A DNA stretch of 64,000 nt. Origin: an uncultured Cytophagales bacterium. GTDB taxonomy: Bacteria > Bacteroidota > Bacteroidia > Cytophagales > Thermoflexibacteraceae. The notes beneath the pieces are model-generated. The model saw only the letters and a list, made by a program, of their open reading frames with translations, did not search any database and had not been told where the DNA came from. The position numbers were made by a program, and so were the translations under genes. The stretch covers positions 124,001 through 188,000 of the forward strand of contig CALHUI010000015.1 in the NCBI GenBank assembly GCA_938039675.1, in the 5' to 3' direction. Position 1 is the stretch's first letter. Every line of letters starts with the position of its first letter. Positions 16,344-24,444 of the stretch are shown in pieces.

Positions 16344-17612
16344 TCAGGTTTTTTGTTTTTTCTTTTTTGCAGCCGGAAACAGAATGTTATTCAATATGAG
16401 GCGATAGCCCGGCGAATTGGGATGGAGGTTCAAGTCGGTAGGCTCTTCGCCAACAAAGTGTTGGTAGTCTTCGGGGTCATGGCCGCCATAAAATGTCCAA
16501 GTGCCTTTGCCAAAAGTATTGTGAATATACCGCGCTTCATCGCAACTTTTTGTCTCGGCCAAAATCAGTACATCGGATTTGATAAGGCGTTTTTTGAAGC
16601 CCGTTGTCTGCCCCATAAATCCTTTGATGTTAGTTTCGTGGTTTTGGGTGAGCATGGTGGGCACAGGATCCCATTTGGCCGAGAACTGAAACAGTCGGAA
16701 AAAATCGTTTCGCTCCGTAAGGCCGCGTTCGCCCATTTGGTTGTCAATGTTGGAATATTCCACATCGTAGGGGTCTAAAATCACGCGGAAATCTTTGAAG
16801 GCCAGTGTTTGAGAAAAATCCAACTTGTTGTTAGCTCCGGGGTCGTAGGGGTCGCCGTCATATACCGCATCGCATATGTCTGTATTGTGAGCGGCAAGTG
16901 CTATATCGTAAGTATCGGTTGCCGAACACATGGCAAATAAAAATCCGCCGCCGGCACAATAGTCGCGGATTTTGCGAACTACTGCAAGTTTCAGTTGCGA
17001 AACTTTTTTGTAACCATATTTGCGGGCAATGTCTTCAAATTCGCGCTGTTGCTCCTGATACCAAGGCTGACCGCTGAAGTTGCGGTAAAATTTTCCGTAT
17101 TGCCCTGTGAAGTCTTCATGGTGAAGGTGCAGCCAATCGTATTTGGGAAGCATTCCGTCCATCACCTCTTCATCAAAGATGATGTCATAGGGAATTTCGG
17201 CGTAGGTGAGCACTAAGGTTACGGCATCGTCCCACGGCTGTTTGGTTTTAGGAGAGTAAACAGCAATTTTGGGGGCAACTTCCAGTTTCATCACGTCCAT
17301 ATTAGCTTCGGGATGTGCGATGTCTTCTTTGATGCGCACGGCCTGTGCATCGGAAATTACCTCATAACTAACGCCGCGTATAATCAGTTCGTTTTCAAAC
17401 TTTTGCGCATATTTGAACATGAAACTGCCGCCGCGGTAGTTGAGCAGCCACTCTGCTTCTACTTCTTGTTTAAGAACCCAGTAGGTAATGCCGTAGGCTT
17501 TCAGATGGTTTTGTTGTGTTTTATCCATCGGAACTAGAATATAGGAAGCATAAGCCGCCACACTCCAACAAACCGACAAGATGAACACGAATGGTATTTT
17601 GAGTAGTTTCAT
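16344..17612 (-). CDS. Exported amidotransferase-like protein, often mislabelled asparagine synthetase B
   Basis: A 422-residue protein with an N-terminal signal peptide (about residues 5-22, ending AAYAS), so it acts outside the cytoplasm. The central part resembles a class-I glutamine amidotransferase or ThuA-like fold: KIAVYSP at 115, a long alpha/beta region, then GGGFLFAMCSATDTY, in which Cys229 sits like a nucleophile elbow, and YGGHDPEDYQHFVG near the end. Bacteroidota homologues are usually called asparagine synthetase B, but neither the N-terminal glutaminase Cys2 nor the PP-loop ATPase motif SGGLDS is present. The tail is KKKKQKT. Substrate unknown. Confidence 0.7.
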   Translation of the reverse strand: MKLLKIPFVFILSVCWSVAAYASYILVPMDKTQQNHLKAYGITYWVLKQEVEAEWLLNYRGGSFMFKYAQKFENELIIRGVSYEVISDAQAVRIKEDIAHPEANMDVMKLEVAPKIAVYSPKTKQPWDDAVTLVLTYAEIPYDIIFDEEVMDGMLPKYDWLHLHHEDFTGQYGKFYRNFSGQPWYQEQQREFEDIARKYGYKKVSQLKLAVVRKIRDYCAGGGFLFAMCSATDTYDIALAAHNTDICDAVYDGDPYDPGANNKLDFSQTLAFKDFRVILDPYDVEYSNIDNQMGERGLTERNDFFRLFQFSAKWDPVPTMLTQNHETNIKGFMGQTTGFKKRLIKSDVLILAETKSCDEARYIHNTFGKGTWTFYGGHDPEDYQHFVGEEPTDLNLHPNSPGYRLILNNILFPAAKKKKQKT

Positions 17613-17737
17613 TGGGGTTCTGTTTATTTTTATTTGAGTAACTCTATTTGCATTTGCAAAGTTTCAATGCAACGTATTTTAACCTCATACGGGCAAATAT
17701 GCTACCGAATTTACAAAATATCGTGCAATTTTGGGCA

Positions 17738-18892
17738 ATGTCTATTCAGAAACGTATTTGGGAGCAATTAAATAAGCGAGAGCAACAGGGTAATCTCCGA
17801 AGGTTAAAACCTGAGCGGGAAGGTGCCGATTTTTTTTCCAATGATTATTTGGGGCTGGCGCAATCTCCTGCACTTGCTCGGGTGGTTGCCGAACGCTATT
17901 CTGCATTGGAAAAGCCCCGCATGGGAGCTACTGGTTCGCGTTTGCTTTCAGGCAACAGCGCCTTGGCTATGCGGTTAGAACAAAAGTTAGCCCAACTGTT
18001 TGAGGCAGAGGCAGCGTTGTTGTTCAATTCGGGTTATGTAGCCAACATGGCGCTGATAGCTTCATTGGCACAAAAAGGTGATTTGATTTTGTACGATGAA
18101 TTGGTACATGCCAGCCTGCGGGAAGGTTATCGGCTCAGTTTTGCCGACCGAAAAGCCTTTTTGCACAATAACTTGTCCGATTTGGAAAAAAAACTGCAAT
18201 CGGCACGGCAAACACATGCGGCAGGTTGTGTATTTGTTATCACGGAGTCGGTTTATTCTATGGATGGCGATAATGCTGTATTGGCTCATATGGTGGACTT
18301 ATGTAATCGTTACGGCGCTTATTTGCTGATAGACGAGGCGCACAGCACAGGTATTTTCGGGCAAAACGGCAATGGACTTGCTTGTGAATTGGGTTTGCAG
18401 CAACATTTTTTAGCAAGAGTTTACACCTTTGGAAAAGCAATTGGTGCGCATGGGGCATGCATTGTCGGCAAGCAGTGGCTGATAGACTATTTGGTAAACT
18501 TTGGTCGACCGTTTATTTACAGTACTGCCATGCCCGACCATACGATGGTCAGCATTGATGCTGCTTTTGATTATATTGGCCAACGTCCCGAACTCAACAT
18601 GCAACTGCGACAAGTGATTGCACTCTACCACGAACTGGCGGCGGGGTTGCGGTTGCCCGAAGATGTGCAACTCATTTGCAATCAAAGCCCGATTCAGGCG
18701 TTGGTAGTGCCGGGGAACGACCGCTGCAAAGCCCTTGCCGAATGGTTGATACAACACAAATGCCTTGCCTTGCCTATTTTAGCGCCTACCGTGCCGGCGG
18801 GTGCCGAGCGTTTGCGCATTTGCCTGCATGCTTTCAATACCGCAGAAGAAATTCACCGTCTGGTTGCACAAATCGCCCGCTTTTTTGCATGA
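17738..18892 (+). CDS. bioF: 8-amino-7-oxononanoate synthase
   Basis: PLP enzyme that condenses pimeloyl thioester with alanine, the first ring-building step of biotin synthesis. The 384-residue protein shows DFFSNDYLGLA near 27, GATGSRLLSGN near 66, LFNSGYVANMAL, HASLREGY, SVYSMDGD, LIDEAHSTGIFG (PLP ring Asp) and the Schiff-base lysine in YTFGKAIGAHGA. I chose the ATG of MSIQKRIWEQL; the frame is open 30 codons upstream, but that part is not family-like. It could also be a close paralogue such as 2-amino-3-ketobutyrate ligase, but a bioA gene 5 kb away favours biotin. Its stop overlaps the start of the next gene (ATGA). Confidence 0.85.
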   Translation: MSIQKRIWEQLNKREQQGNLRRLKPEREGADFFSNDYLGLAQSPALARVVAERYSALEKPRMGATGSRLLSGNSALAMRLEQKLAQLFEAEAALLFNSGYVANMALIASLAQKGDLILYDELVHASLREGYRLSFADRKAFLHNNLSDLEKKLQSARQTHAAGCVFVITESVYSMDGDNAVLAHMVDLCNRYGAYLLIDEAHSTGIFGQNGNGLACELGLQQHFLARVYTFGKAIGAHGACIVGKQWLIDYLVNFGRPFIYSTAMPDHTMVSIDAAFDYIGQRPELNMQLRQVIALYHELAAGLRLPEDVQLICNQSPIQALVVPGNDRCKALAEWLIQHKCLALPILAPTVPAGAERLRICLHAFNTAEEIHRLVAQIARFFA

Positions 18893-20118
18893 ACACTGCC
18901 CTCCTGATTGCACGCCGCTATCTTTTCTCGAAGAAAAAGCGAAATTTTATCAATATTATTTCCATTGTATCGGTGGTTGGCGTTGCCATAGGTACTGCTG
19001 CCATGGTGATTGTGCTCTCTGTTTTTAACGGGCTTGAAGATTTTACTCGCAGCCTTTACTCGTCCTATCATGCCGACTTGGAAATTACGCCCGTCAAAGG
19101 CAAGTCGTTTGCAGCCGATAGTGTGTTGCTTGCCCGCCTTGCCTGCATAGAAGGGGTGCAAGCTGTTACTGAGGTAATTGCCGACGATGCGCTGCTGCGT
19201 TATAAGGACGCTCAAATAGTAGTTAAGGTAAAAGGACTGTCCGCTAATTTTGACCAGCAGTACCCCCTGCGCGAGAAGTTGGTGGGCGGTAATTTTGCAC
19301 TTTGGCAGCAAAAAGCACCGCGCGCAATGATAGGGGTAGGGGTGCAGTTGCAATTGGGAATAGACCTTGGCGACGATATGGAGCCGCTGGTTTTCTGGTA
19401 TCCCCGCAAAGACAAGCAGGTTAATATGGCCGACCCTTCCAAAAACTTTGAACAGCGCATCATCTTGCCCGGCGGAGTACTTGCCATTGAGCAACAGTTT
19501 GACCAAAATCATGTGCTCGTCCCGATTGAATGGGCAGAGGACTTGATGCAGTACAAGGGCAGACGAACTTCTATTGAGGTAAAAGTTTGGAAGAAAAGCG
19601 ATATTGCCGCCGTTCAGCGTGCCATTCGCAGCATTATAGATGCCGATAACTTACAGGTAAAAAACAGCGAAGAGCAACAGGAAAGTATTATGCGTGCCAT
19701 TCGGATAGAAAAACTGTTTGTTTTTGTGGCTTTGGCATTTGTGCTGGCGATTGCTTCGTTCAATATTTTCTTTACACTGAGCATGTTGGCCATTGAAAAA
19801 CAGCATGATATAGCCGTACTGACAGCTATGGGAGCTTCAGCAGGCACAATTCGCCGCATTTTCCTGACGGAGGGTTTTTTTATTGCATGGATTGGCGCTT
19901 TAAGCGGAATGGTACTGGGCTTTGTTATTTGCTTTCTGCAAATGCAATTCGGCTTTGTATCGCTGGGTATTCAGTCGTCGGTTATTCAGGCTTATCCGGT
20001 GCAAATGAAATGGGCTGACTTTCTGAGTATCAGCGTGTTGGTATTTGCCATTACGGTATTAGCTTCTTATGCGCCCGCACGCCGAGCAACAGCCGTTAAG
20101 GTTTCGGAAATGCTGTAA
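18889..20118 (+). CDS. LolC/LolE-family lipoprotein-release permease
   Basis: Inner-membrane permease of the LolCDE type, which releases lipoproteins for transfer to the outer membrane. The 409-residue protein has four transmembrane helices: one near residues 25-45 (IISIVSVVGVAIGTAAMVIVLSV) and three in the C-terminal FtsX domain (about 280-405, with SFNIFFTLSMLAIEKQHDIAVLTAMGA), with a large periplasmic MacB_PCD domain between them. The N-terminal signature ALLIARRYLFSKKKRNFINIIS is typical. The start ATG overlaps the bioF stop by 4 nt, so translation is coupled. The frame is open far upstream inside bioF, but that part is a shadow. Confidence 0.88.
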   Translation: MNTALLIARRYLFSKKKRNFINIISIVSVVGVAIGTAAMVIVLSVFNGLEDFTRSLYSSYHADLEITPVKGKSFAADSVLLARLACIEGVQAVTEVIADDALLRYKDAQIVVKVKGLSANFDQQYPLREKLVGGNFALWQQKAPRAMIGVGVQLQLGIDLGDDMEPLVFWYPRKDKQVNMADPSKNFEQRIILPGGVLAIEQQFDQNHVLVPIEWAEDLMQYKGRRTSIEVKVWKKSDIAAVQRAIRSIIDADNLQVKNSEEQQESIMRAIRIEKLFVFVALAFVLAIASFNIFFTLSMLAIEKQHDIAVLTAMGASAGTIRRIFLTEGFFIAWIGALSGMVLGFVICFLQMQFGFVSLGIQSSVIQAYPVQMKWADFLSISVLVFAITVLASYAPARRATAVKVSEML

Positions 20119-20158
20119 TTACGGACGGCACATGTGCATTAGCGCATGTATGAATAAG

Positions 20159-20193
20159 AACCTCCGACGGGGTTTAAAGTCCTGATGGAGGTT
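20159..20193. terminator. Probable terminator between convergent genes
   Basis: AACCTCC at 20159-20165 pairs with GGAGGTT at 20187-20193, and the inner GACGGGG/TCCTGAT adds partial pairing. It lies between the converging permease and CYTH genes. There is no good T-run on the plus strand, so the strength is uncertain. Confidence 0.45.
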
Positions 20194-20225
20194 ATATGAA
20201 TATAGTTTCAAAGAAGCCTAAACCA

Positions 20226-20693
20226 CTACTTCCAGTTTTTATAAGGGTTGTGCACCAGATTGGCGTTGTAGTAACGCTCGTCACCTGTTACTTCGACACC
20301 TACCCAAGAGGGCAAAGGAACTTGCTGATTTTCATCAGTCAGTTCTATTTCTGCAATGATTAACCCGCTGTTATCTCCTTCAAACTCATCTATTTCCCAC
20401 ATAAACCCTTTGTAAGGCACGTAGTAGCGTGTTTTCTCAATCAGAGGTCTTTGGCAGAGGGTATTCAGCATATAGAGTGCGTCTTCTACAGGAATGGCAT
20501 ATTCAAATTCGGCTCTTGAAATATACTGTGCTTTGCCTTTCACCGTAATAAAGGCATTTTTGCCTGCTATGCGCACACGCACTGTTTTCTCGTTGTCATT
20601 GCACAAGTATCCTTGACTGAACACTTTGGATTCAGCATTTTTCTTCCAATCCTGATTTTTAACTAAAAATTTGCGTTCTATTTCTACAGGCAT
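20226..20693 (-). CDS. CYTH-domain protein (triphosphatase-like)
   Basis: A 155-residue single-domain CYTH protein. The defining EIERKFLV motif starts at residue 4. Further tunnel residues follow in the usual order: TVRVRIAGKNAFITVKGK, RAEFEYAIP, KTRYYVPY, WEIDEFEGDNSGLIIAEIEL and WVGVEVTGD. The family hydrolyses tripolyphosphate or nucleoside triphosphates, or acts as class IV adenylate cyclase. A short stand-alone member like this most often acts as an inorganic triphosphatase, but the substrate is an inference. It is followed (upstream on the minus strand) by the reductase gene with a 9-nt gap. Confidence 0.88.
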   Translation of the reverse strand: MPVEIERKFLVKNQDWKKNAESKVFSQGYLCNDNEKTVRVRIAGKNAFITVKGKAQYISRAEFEYAIPVEDALYMLNTLCQRPLIEKTRYYVPYKGFMWEIDEFEGDNSGLIIAEIELTDENQQVPLPSWVGVEVTGDERYYNANLVHNPYKNWK

Positions 20694-20702
20694 AGGTGAA
20701 AA

Positions 20703-21584
20703 TTATTTGCTTTTTCCTGCACCACGCACCATGCGCTCAATTTGGTCCCACATCTCGCTGGGGAGTTGCTCCAAGAAGTTGAACTCGCCTGCACCGTTGA
20801 GCCATTCGCCGCCGTCAATAGTTACAACTTCACCATTTATGTAGGCGCTGTAATCGGACATCAGATAAGCGGCAAGGTTGGCCAGTTCCTGATGGTCGCC
20901 TACGCGTTTGAGCGGTACTTTTTTGGAAACATCCATCTTATCCTGTAAGGCAGGCGGGAACAACCTGTCCCATGCGCCTTTGGTAGGGAACGGGCCGGGG
21001 GCAATTGCATTGCTGCGAATGTTATATTTTGCCCATTCTACGGCCAGAGAGCGCGTCATGGCTAATACGCCTGCTTTGGCACAAGCCGAAGGCACTACAT
21101 AACCCGAGCCTGTCCATGCATAGGTTGTAACAATATTGAGTATGGTGCCCGGTTGCTTTTGCTCAATCCAGTGCTTGCCAATGGCAAGGGTGCAGTTGTA
21201 ACTTCCCTGTAAAACAATCCCTACAATTGTATCAAAGGCCTTGTGCGAAAGTCGCTCGGTAGGGCTGATAAAGTTGCCTGCGGCATTGTTGAGCAAGCCG
21301 TTGATACTGCCGAATCGCTCCAAAGTGGCAGCAAGTGTTTTTTCCACGTCGGCATAGTTGCGCACGTCACACTCTACGGCAAGCACCTGGCCGCCTGTTT
21401 CGGCCTGTAACTCATCGGCAGCGGCCTGCAAAATATCCAATTTGCGGCTGGCGATGACTACGTTAGCGCCCAGTTCCAGAAAATATTTGCTCATAGAGCG
21501 TCCCAATCCCGTTCCACCTCCGGTAACAAGAATGGTTTTTCCTTGCATAGCTCCATCTTTGAGCATTGGTTGTGTGTATTTCAT
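20703..21584 (-). CDS. SDR-family reductase, 2,4-dienoyl-CoA reductase (DECR) type
   Basis: Short-chain dehydrogenase/reductase of 293 residues. The cofactor motif TGGGTGLG (21-28), ASRKLD (45-50) and NNAAGNF (99-105) fit NADPH use. The usual YxxxK is replaced: Ser166 occupies the YxxxK tyrosine position before Lys170, and Tyr155 lies 15 residues upstream of the lysine. This is the same spacing as Tyr199, Ser210 and Lys214 of human DECR1, and the VVPSACAKAG wording is also DECR-like. The likely role is removing double bonds of unsaturated fatty acyl-CoA in beta-oxidation. I start at MKYTQPML; the longer frame has an unlike N-terminal extension of 39 codons. Confidence 0.85.
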   Translation of the reverse strand: MKYTQPMLKDGAMQGKTILVTGGGTGLGRSMSKYFLELGANVVIASRKLDILQAAADELQAETGGQVLAVECDVRNYADVEKTLAATLERFGSINGLLNNAAGNFISPTERLSHKAFDTIVGIVLQGSYNCTLAIGKHWIEQKQPGTILNIVTTYAWTGSGYVVPSACAKAGVLAMTRSLAVEWAKYNIRSNAIAPGPFPTKGAWDRLFPPALQDKMDVSKKVPLKRVGDHQELANLAAYLMSDYSAYINGEVVTIDGGEWLNGAGEFNFLEQLPSEMWDQIERMVRGAGKSK

Positions 21585-21694
21585 ATCAATTTGGTGAATA
21601 TAGGTTCTTCTACAAATCAAGGTAATACTTTCATAATTGCCAAGCCCATGGGCAGCGCTCATAAAAAATTGTGCATAGATGATAAAAGTCATCT

Positions 21695-21722
21695 TTTGCA
21701 CATGGTGATTCAGCTACTTTTG
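21695..21722 (+). promoter_or_regulatory. Promoter of the amber-interrupted gene
   Basis: TTTG at 21695-21698, a 16-nt spacer and TACTTTTG at 21715-21722 form a good Bacteroidota promoter. The ATG is 23 nt downstream, so the broken gene that follows may still be transcribed. Confidence 0.55.
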
Positions 21723-21745
21723 AACTGTCAAACAAACTTAAAATC

Positions 21746-22132
21746 ATGGCAAATACCAAAGTGCATCTGAACAAACTTCACGCTGAACATACCGAATAGC
21801 TGCAACATTTAGGACATTATGAACAAGAGATTATCCGCTTGCAAGCTATGCTGGATGATTTGGCAAAGCGCAACAATGGCGATGAGTTTCACAAATCAGC
21901 CAGTCATTTTCAAAACCAGTTGATTATTCACAAAGAGCAGTTGGATATTTTAAAGCACAATATTCGCGTACATGAGGATTTTCTTGTAGGGGAAGCGCAG
22001 AAAGAAGCCAACACGATACATCGCCGCTTGTTTGGCGACCATGCCGATGAGCGTGATAAATTAGAGACTTTTGAAAAACTTTTCGGCGAAATGAAAGCAG
22101 AGTTTTTAGAATTTGCCGGTAAGTGGTCTTAG
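21746..22132 (+). pseudogene. Helical protein gene interrupted by an in-frame TAG
   Basis: From ATG at 21746 the frame reads MANTKVHLNKLHAEHTE, hits TAG at 21797-21799, then continues open for 110 codons (LQHLGHYEQEIIRLQAML and on) to the TAA at 22130-22132. A single C-to-T change of a CAG codon would explain the stop; the restored protein would be 128 residues, alpha-helical, with His/Glu-rich coiled-coil character (FQNQLIIHKEQLDILKHNI). Restart at TTG 21839 could give a 97-residue fragment. I recognise no family. The intact promoter and open downstream frame suggest a recent lesion, or readthrough. Confidence 0.65.
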
Positions 22133-22164
22133 CATATTGATTTTTTCATTGTGGTAATTTTTTA

Positions 22165-22196
22165 TACCCTGCAACCACATAGCATGTTGCAGGGTA
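22165..22196. repeat. Perfect 11-bp hairpin
   Basis: TACCCTGCAAC at 22165-22175 pairs perfectly with GTTGCAGGGTA at 22186-22196, with a 10-base loop. It lies 32 nt after the interrupted gene and may end its transcript, although the T-run precedes the stem on the plus strand instead of following it. Confidence 0.55.
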
Positions 22197-22250
22197 ACTC
22201 TCTATGATATATAATAATTGTTCAAAATGAAGCGTTGTTTTCGCTGAAAG

Positions 22251-22330
22251 CACTGTTAGCGTCTGCGACGGCCCACAGGTTTTCCCGAATTCCTAACAGT
22301 GGTCGTTAGACCCTGTGAGCGGATTCAGAT
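22251..22330. repeat. Intergenic repeat element with interleaved inverted repeats
   Basis: CACTGTTAG (22251-22259) pairs with CTAACAGTG (22293-22301), and CACAGG (22274-22279) pairs with CCTGTG (22312-22317), in interleaved order. Each half holds a mini-hairpin (CGTCtgcGACG, GTCgttaGAC). The reverse complement of the first half matches 2709-2731 in 21 of 23 positions. The second half (AGACCCTGTGAGCGGAT) resembles 37589-37605. No gene lies in this gap. Confidence 0.55.
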
Positions 22331-22361
22331 AAATTTGATTTAAACAAACTGCTTAATTACA

Positions 22362-23141
22362 CTATTTGGGCAGGCTGTTTTTAAAGGCTTGATAATTTTT
22401 TTGACTTTGCTTGGTTTTGCAATTTCTGGCGCGTGCTGCCGCCTTGATATCGCGCACGCGGGAAGCCGAGGCAGGATGGGTGCTTAAAAATGCAGGGGGC
22501 TCGGCGGCACGCATTTGCAGCATTTTTTCAAAGAAGCCTGCTGCACCACTGGCTTCATATTCGGTATTACAGAGGTAAATAACAGACTGATTGTCAGCAT
22601 CCCGCTCATGGTTGCGGCTAAATTGCAAACCTATTAATCCCTGTGCAAGTTGTGTGAGCCGATTTTGGTTTTTGCCCAAAACAATATCGGTAAGTGCTGC
22701 AATACCGTACATCTTGGTTAGGTTATTGGTTGAGTGTCGGCGGTCGGCATGAGCAATTTCATGTGCCATTACGCCTGCCAGTTGGTCTTCCGTATCCAGA
22801 AATTTGATAATACCTGTATAAACATAAATATAGCCGCCCGGCGCACAGAAGGCGTTGAGTATGCTGTCATTGTGAATAATTTTTACTTGCCACGGAAACT
22901 CTTTGCGGTAGCGTACCTGTCCGGAGTTGAGAATGGCATCGGTAATGTGGCGCAAATGCCGATAGGCTTCTGCATATTTTTTCTCATCCAAAATCTTGTT
23001 TTTGGGGTCAGATTCTACCTGTTGGGCAACTTGCTGCCCCAGTTTGATTTCATCCTCAATGGAAAACAGATTAATCTGTGCTTTTACGTGGCAAACAGAT
23101 GCTGCTATCAGGCAGTAAGCAACTAAAAAAATTTTTTTCAT
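22362..23141 (-). CDS. M48-family metalloprotease, exported
   Basis: Zinc protease of the M48 (BepA/YfgC-like) group, 259 residues, with a signal peptide (about 1-21). The zinc site is HEIAH at 127-131 with the third ligand Glu179 in RNHERDAD; the substrate-binding strand motif NAFCAPGGYIYVYTG precedes it, and FLSTHPASASRV is present near the end. Such proteases clear misfolded outer-membrane proteins in the periplasm. It is the last gene of the minus-strand run that begins with the decayed DUF2339 gene and includes bioA, 7 nt upstream. Confidence 0.88.
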   Translation of the reverse strand: MKKIFLVAYCLIAASVCHVKAQINLFSIEDEIKLGQQVAQQVESDPKNKILDEKKYAEAYRHLRHITDAILNSGQVRYRKEFPWQVKIIHNDSILNAFCAPGGYIYVYTGIIKFLDTEDQLAGVMAHEIAHADRRHSTNNLTKMYGIAALTDIVLGKNQNRLTQLAQGLIGLQFSRNHERDADNQSVIYLCNTEYEASGAAGFFEKMLQMRAAEPPAFLSTHPASASRVRDIKAAARARNCKTKQSQKNYQAFKNSLPK

Positions 23142-23148
23142 AGGCTAA

Positions 23149-24444
23149 TTAAATGATTTCAAGAATGGCACGATAGGCGAGTGCAAGCTCTTCATCGGTT
23201 ATACAATAAGGTGGCAATAGATATACCACATTTCCTAAGGGTCTCATTAACAGGTTTTTATCTAAAAAATGGTAGTACAGATTGTTGCGGGCTTCGTGGA
23301 AGTAGGAAGTTTCGCCTGTGCGGTCTATCTCCAACGCAAGTATGGTTCCTAGCAGGCGGACGTTACGCACGGCATAATTCCCCTGTGCTAACTGAGCTGC
23401 AAATTGCAGGTGCTTTTGGTTGATGCGGGCAATGGCTGTGCTGCATCGTTCGGATAACAGCAAGTCTAGGCTTGCGTTGGCAGCAGCACAGGCAATGGGG
23501 TTTGCCGTGTAGGAGTGCCCGTGGAAAAAGGTTTTCATCAGGTCAGGGCTGCGGTAGGCATCTTGTATGCGCTGAGTGCAAGCCGTTGCACCTAAGGGCA
23601 GAAAACCGCCCGTAATTCCTTTGGAAAGGCAAATAATATCGGGGTAATGGTTCAGGTACAGGCTTGCAAACAACTTGCCCGTTCTGCCGAAACCTGTCAT
23701 TACCTCATCTGCAATGCAAATAACGCCGTGCTGTTGCGCATGGGCTATCATGCGGTCTAAAAATTGGGTGCTGTACATGCGCATACCGCTTGCACCCTGC
23801 ACCAAGGGTTCAAATATGAATGCACCGACTTGGCCGGTAGCTATCTCATCGGCAAACTGTGCAAAAACCACCGCCTCGTTGGCTTTATCTGGAAAGGGAA
23901 TAAATACTGCTTCAAACAAATACGGCTGAAAGGGCGCATTGAAAGGGCTGCGGTCGCCAACGGACATAGCCCCAAAGGTATCGCCGTGATAGGCCCCGTC
24001 TATGGCAATAATTTTGGGTTTGTGTTGCCCTAAATTGTAAAAATACTGAAAAGCCATTTTCATAGCTACTTCGGTAGCAGTGCTGCCATTATCTGAGTAA
24101 AAAACTTTACTCATATTGGGTGGTAGTATTGTCAGTAGCCTTTCCGCCAGTCTGGCTGCGGGTTGGTGTGTAAAGCCTGCAAAAATGACATGTGCCAGCT
24201 GGGCAGCTTGTTTGCCTACGGCTTGTGCAATGTAGGGGTGGCTGTGCCCATGCAAATTGACCCACCATGAAGATATGGCATCCAATATTTGCCTACCGTC
24301 GGCAGTGTACAGCCATACACCCTCTGAACGCACTACTTCCAAGGGCGGACGAAGACCGTACAAAGGCGTAAAAGGATGCCAGATAGCATTTGCATCGGCT
24401 TCAATAACAGAGGTAGGCAATTCAGGTGTTATAACCGGACTCAT
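23149..24444 (-). CDS. bioA: Adenosylmethionine-8-amino-7-oxononanoate aminotransferase
   Basis: PLP aminotransferase of biotin synthesis that converts 7-keto- to 7,8-diaminopelargonate with S-adenosylmethionine as amino donor. The 431 residues contain IWHPFTPL near 21, SSWWVNLHGHSHP near 58 (the tryptophan pair is a BioA hallmark), YSDNGSTATEVAMKMA near 114, AYHGDTFGAMSVGD, IADEVMTGFGRTG with the PLP Asp, the Schiff-base Lys in LSKGITGGFLPLG, and FFHGHSYTANPIACAAA. It immediately abuts the frameshifted DUF6090 gene, so it may depend on the same transcript. bioF is 4.3 kb away on the other strand; bioB and bioD are not in this window. Confidence 0.93.
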   Translation of the reverse strand: MSPVITPELPTSVIEADANAIWHPFTPLYGLRPPLEVVRSEGVWLYTADGRQILDAISSWWVNLHGHSHPYIAQAVGKQAAQLAHVIFAGFTHQPAARLAERLLTILPPNMSKVFYSDNGSTATEVAMKMAFQYFYNLGQHKPKIIAIDGAYHGDTFGAMSVGDRSPFNAPFQPYLFEAVFIPFPDKANEAVVFAQFADEIATGQVGAFIFEPLVQGASGMRMYSTQFLDRMIAHAQQHGVICIADEVMTGFGRTGKLFASLYLNHYPDIICLSKGITGGFLPLGATACTQRIQDAYRSPDLMKTFFHGHSYTANPIACAAANASLDLLLSERCSTAIARINQKHLQFAAQLAQGNYAVRNVRLLGTILALEIDRTGETSYFHEARNNLYYHFLDKNLLMRPLGNVVYLLPPYCITDEELALAYRAILEII

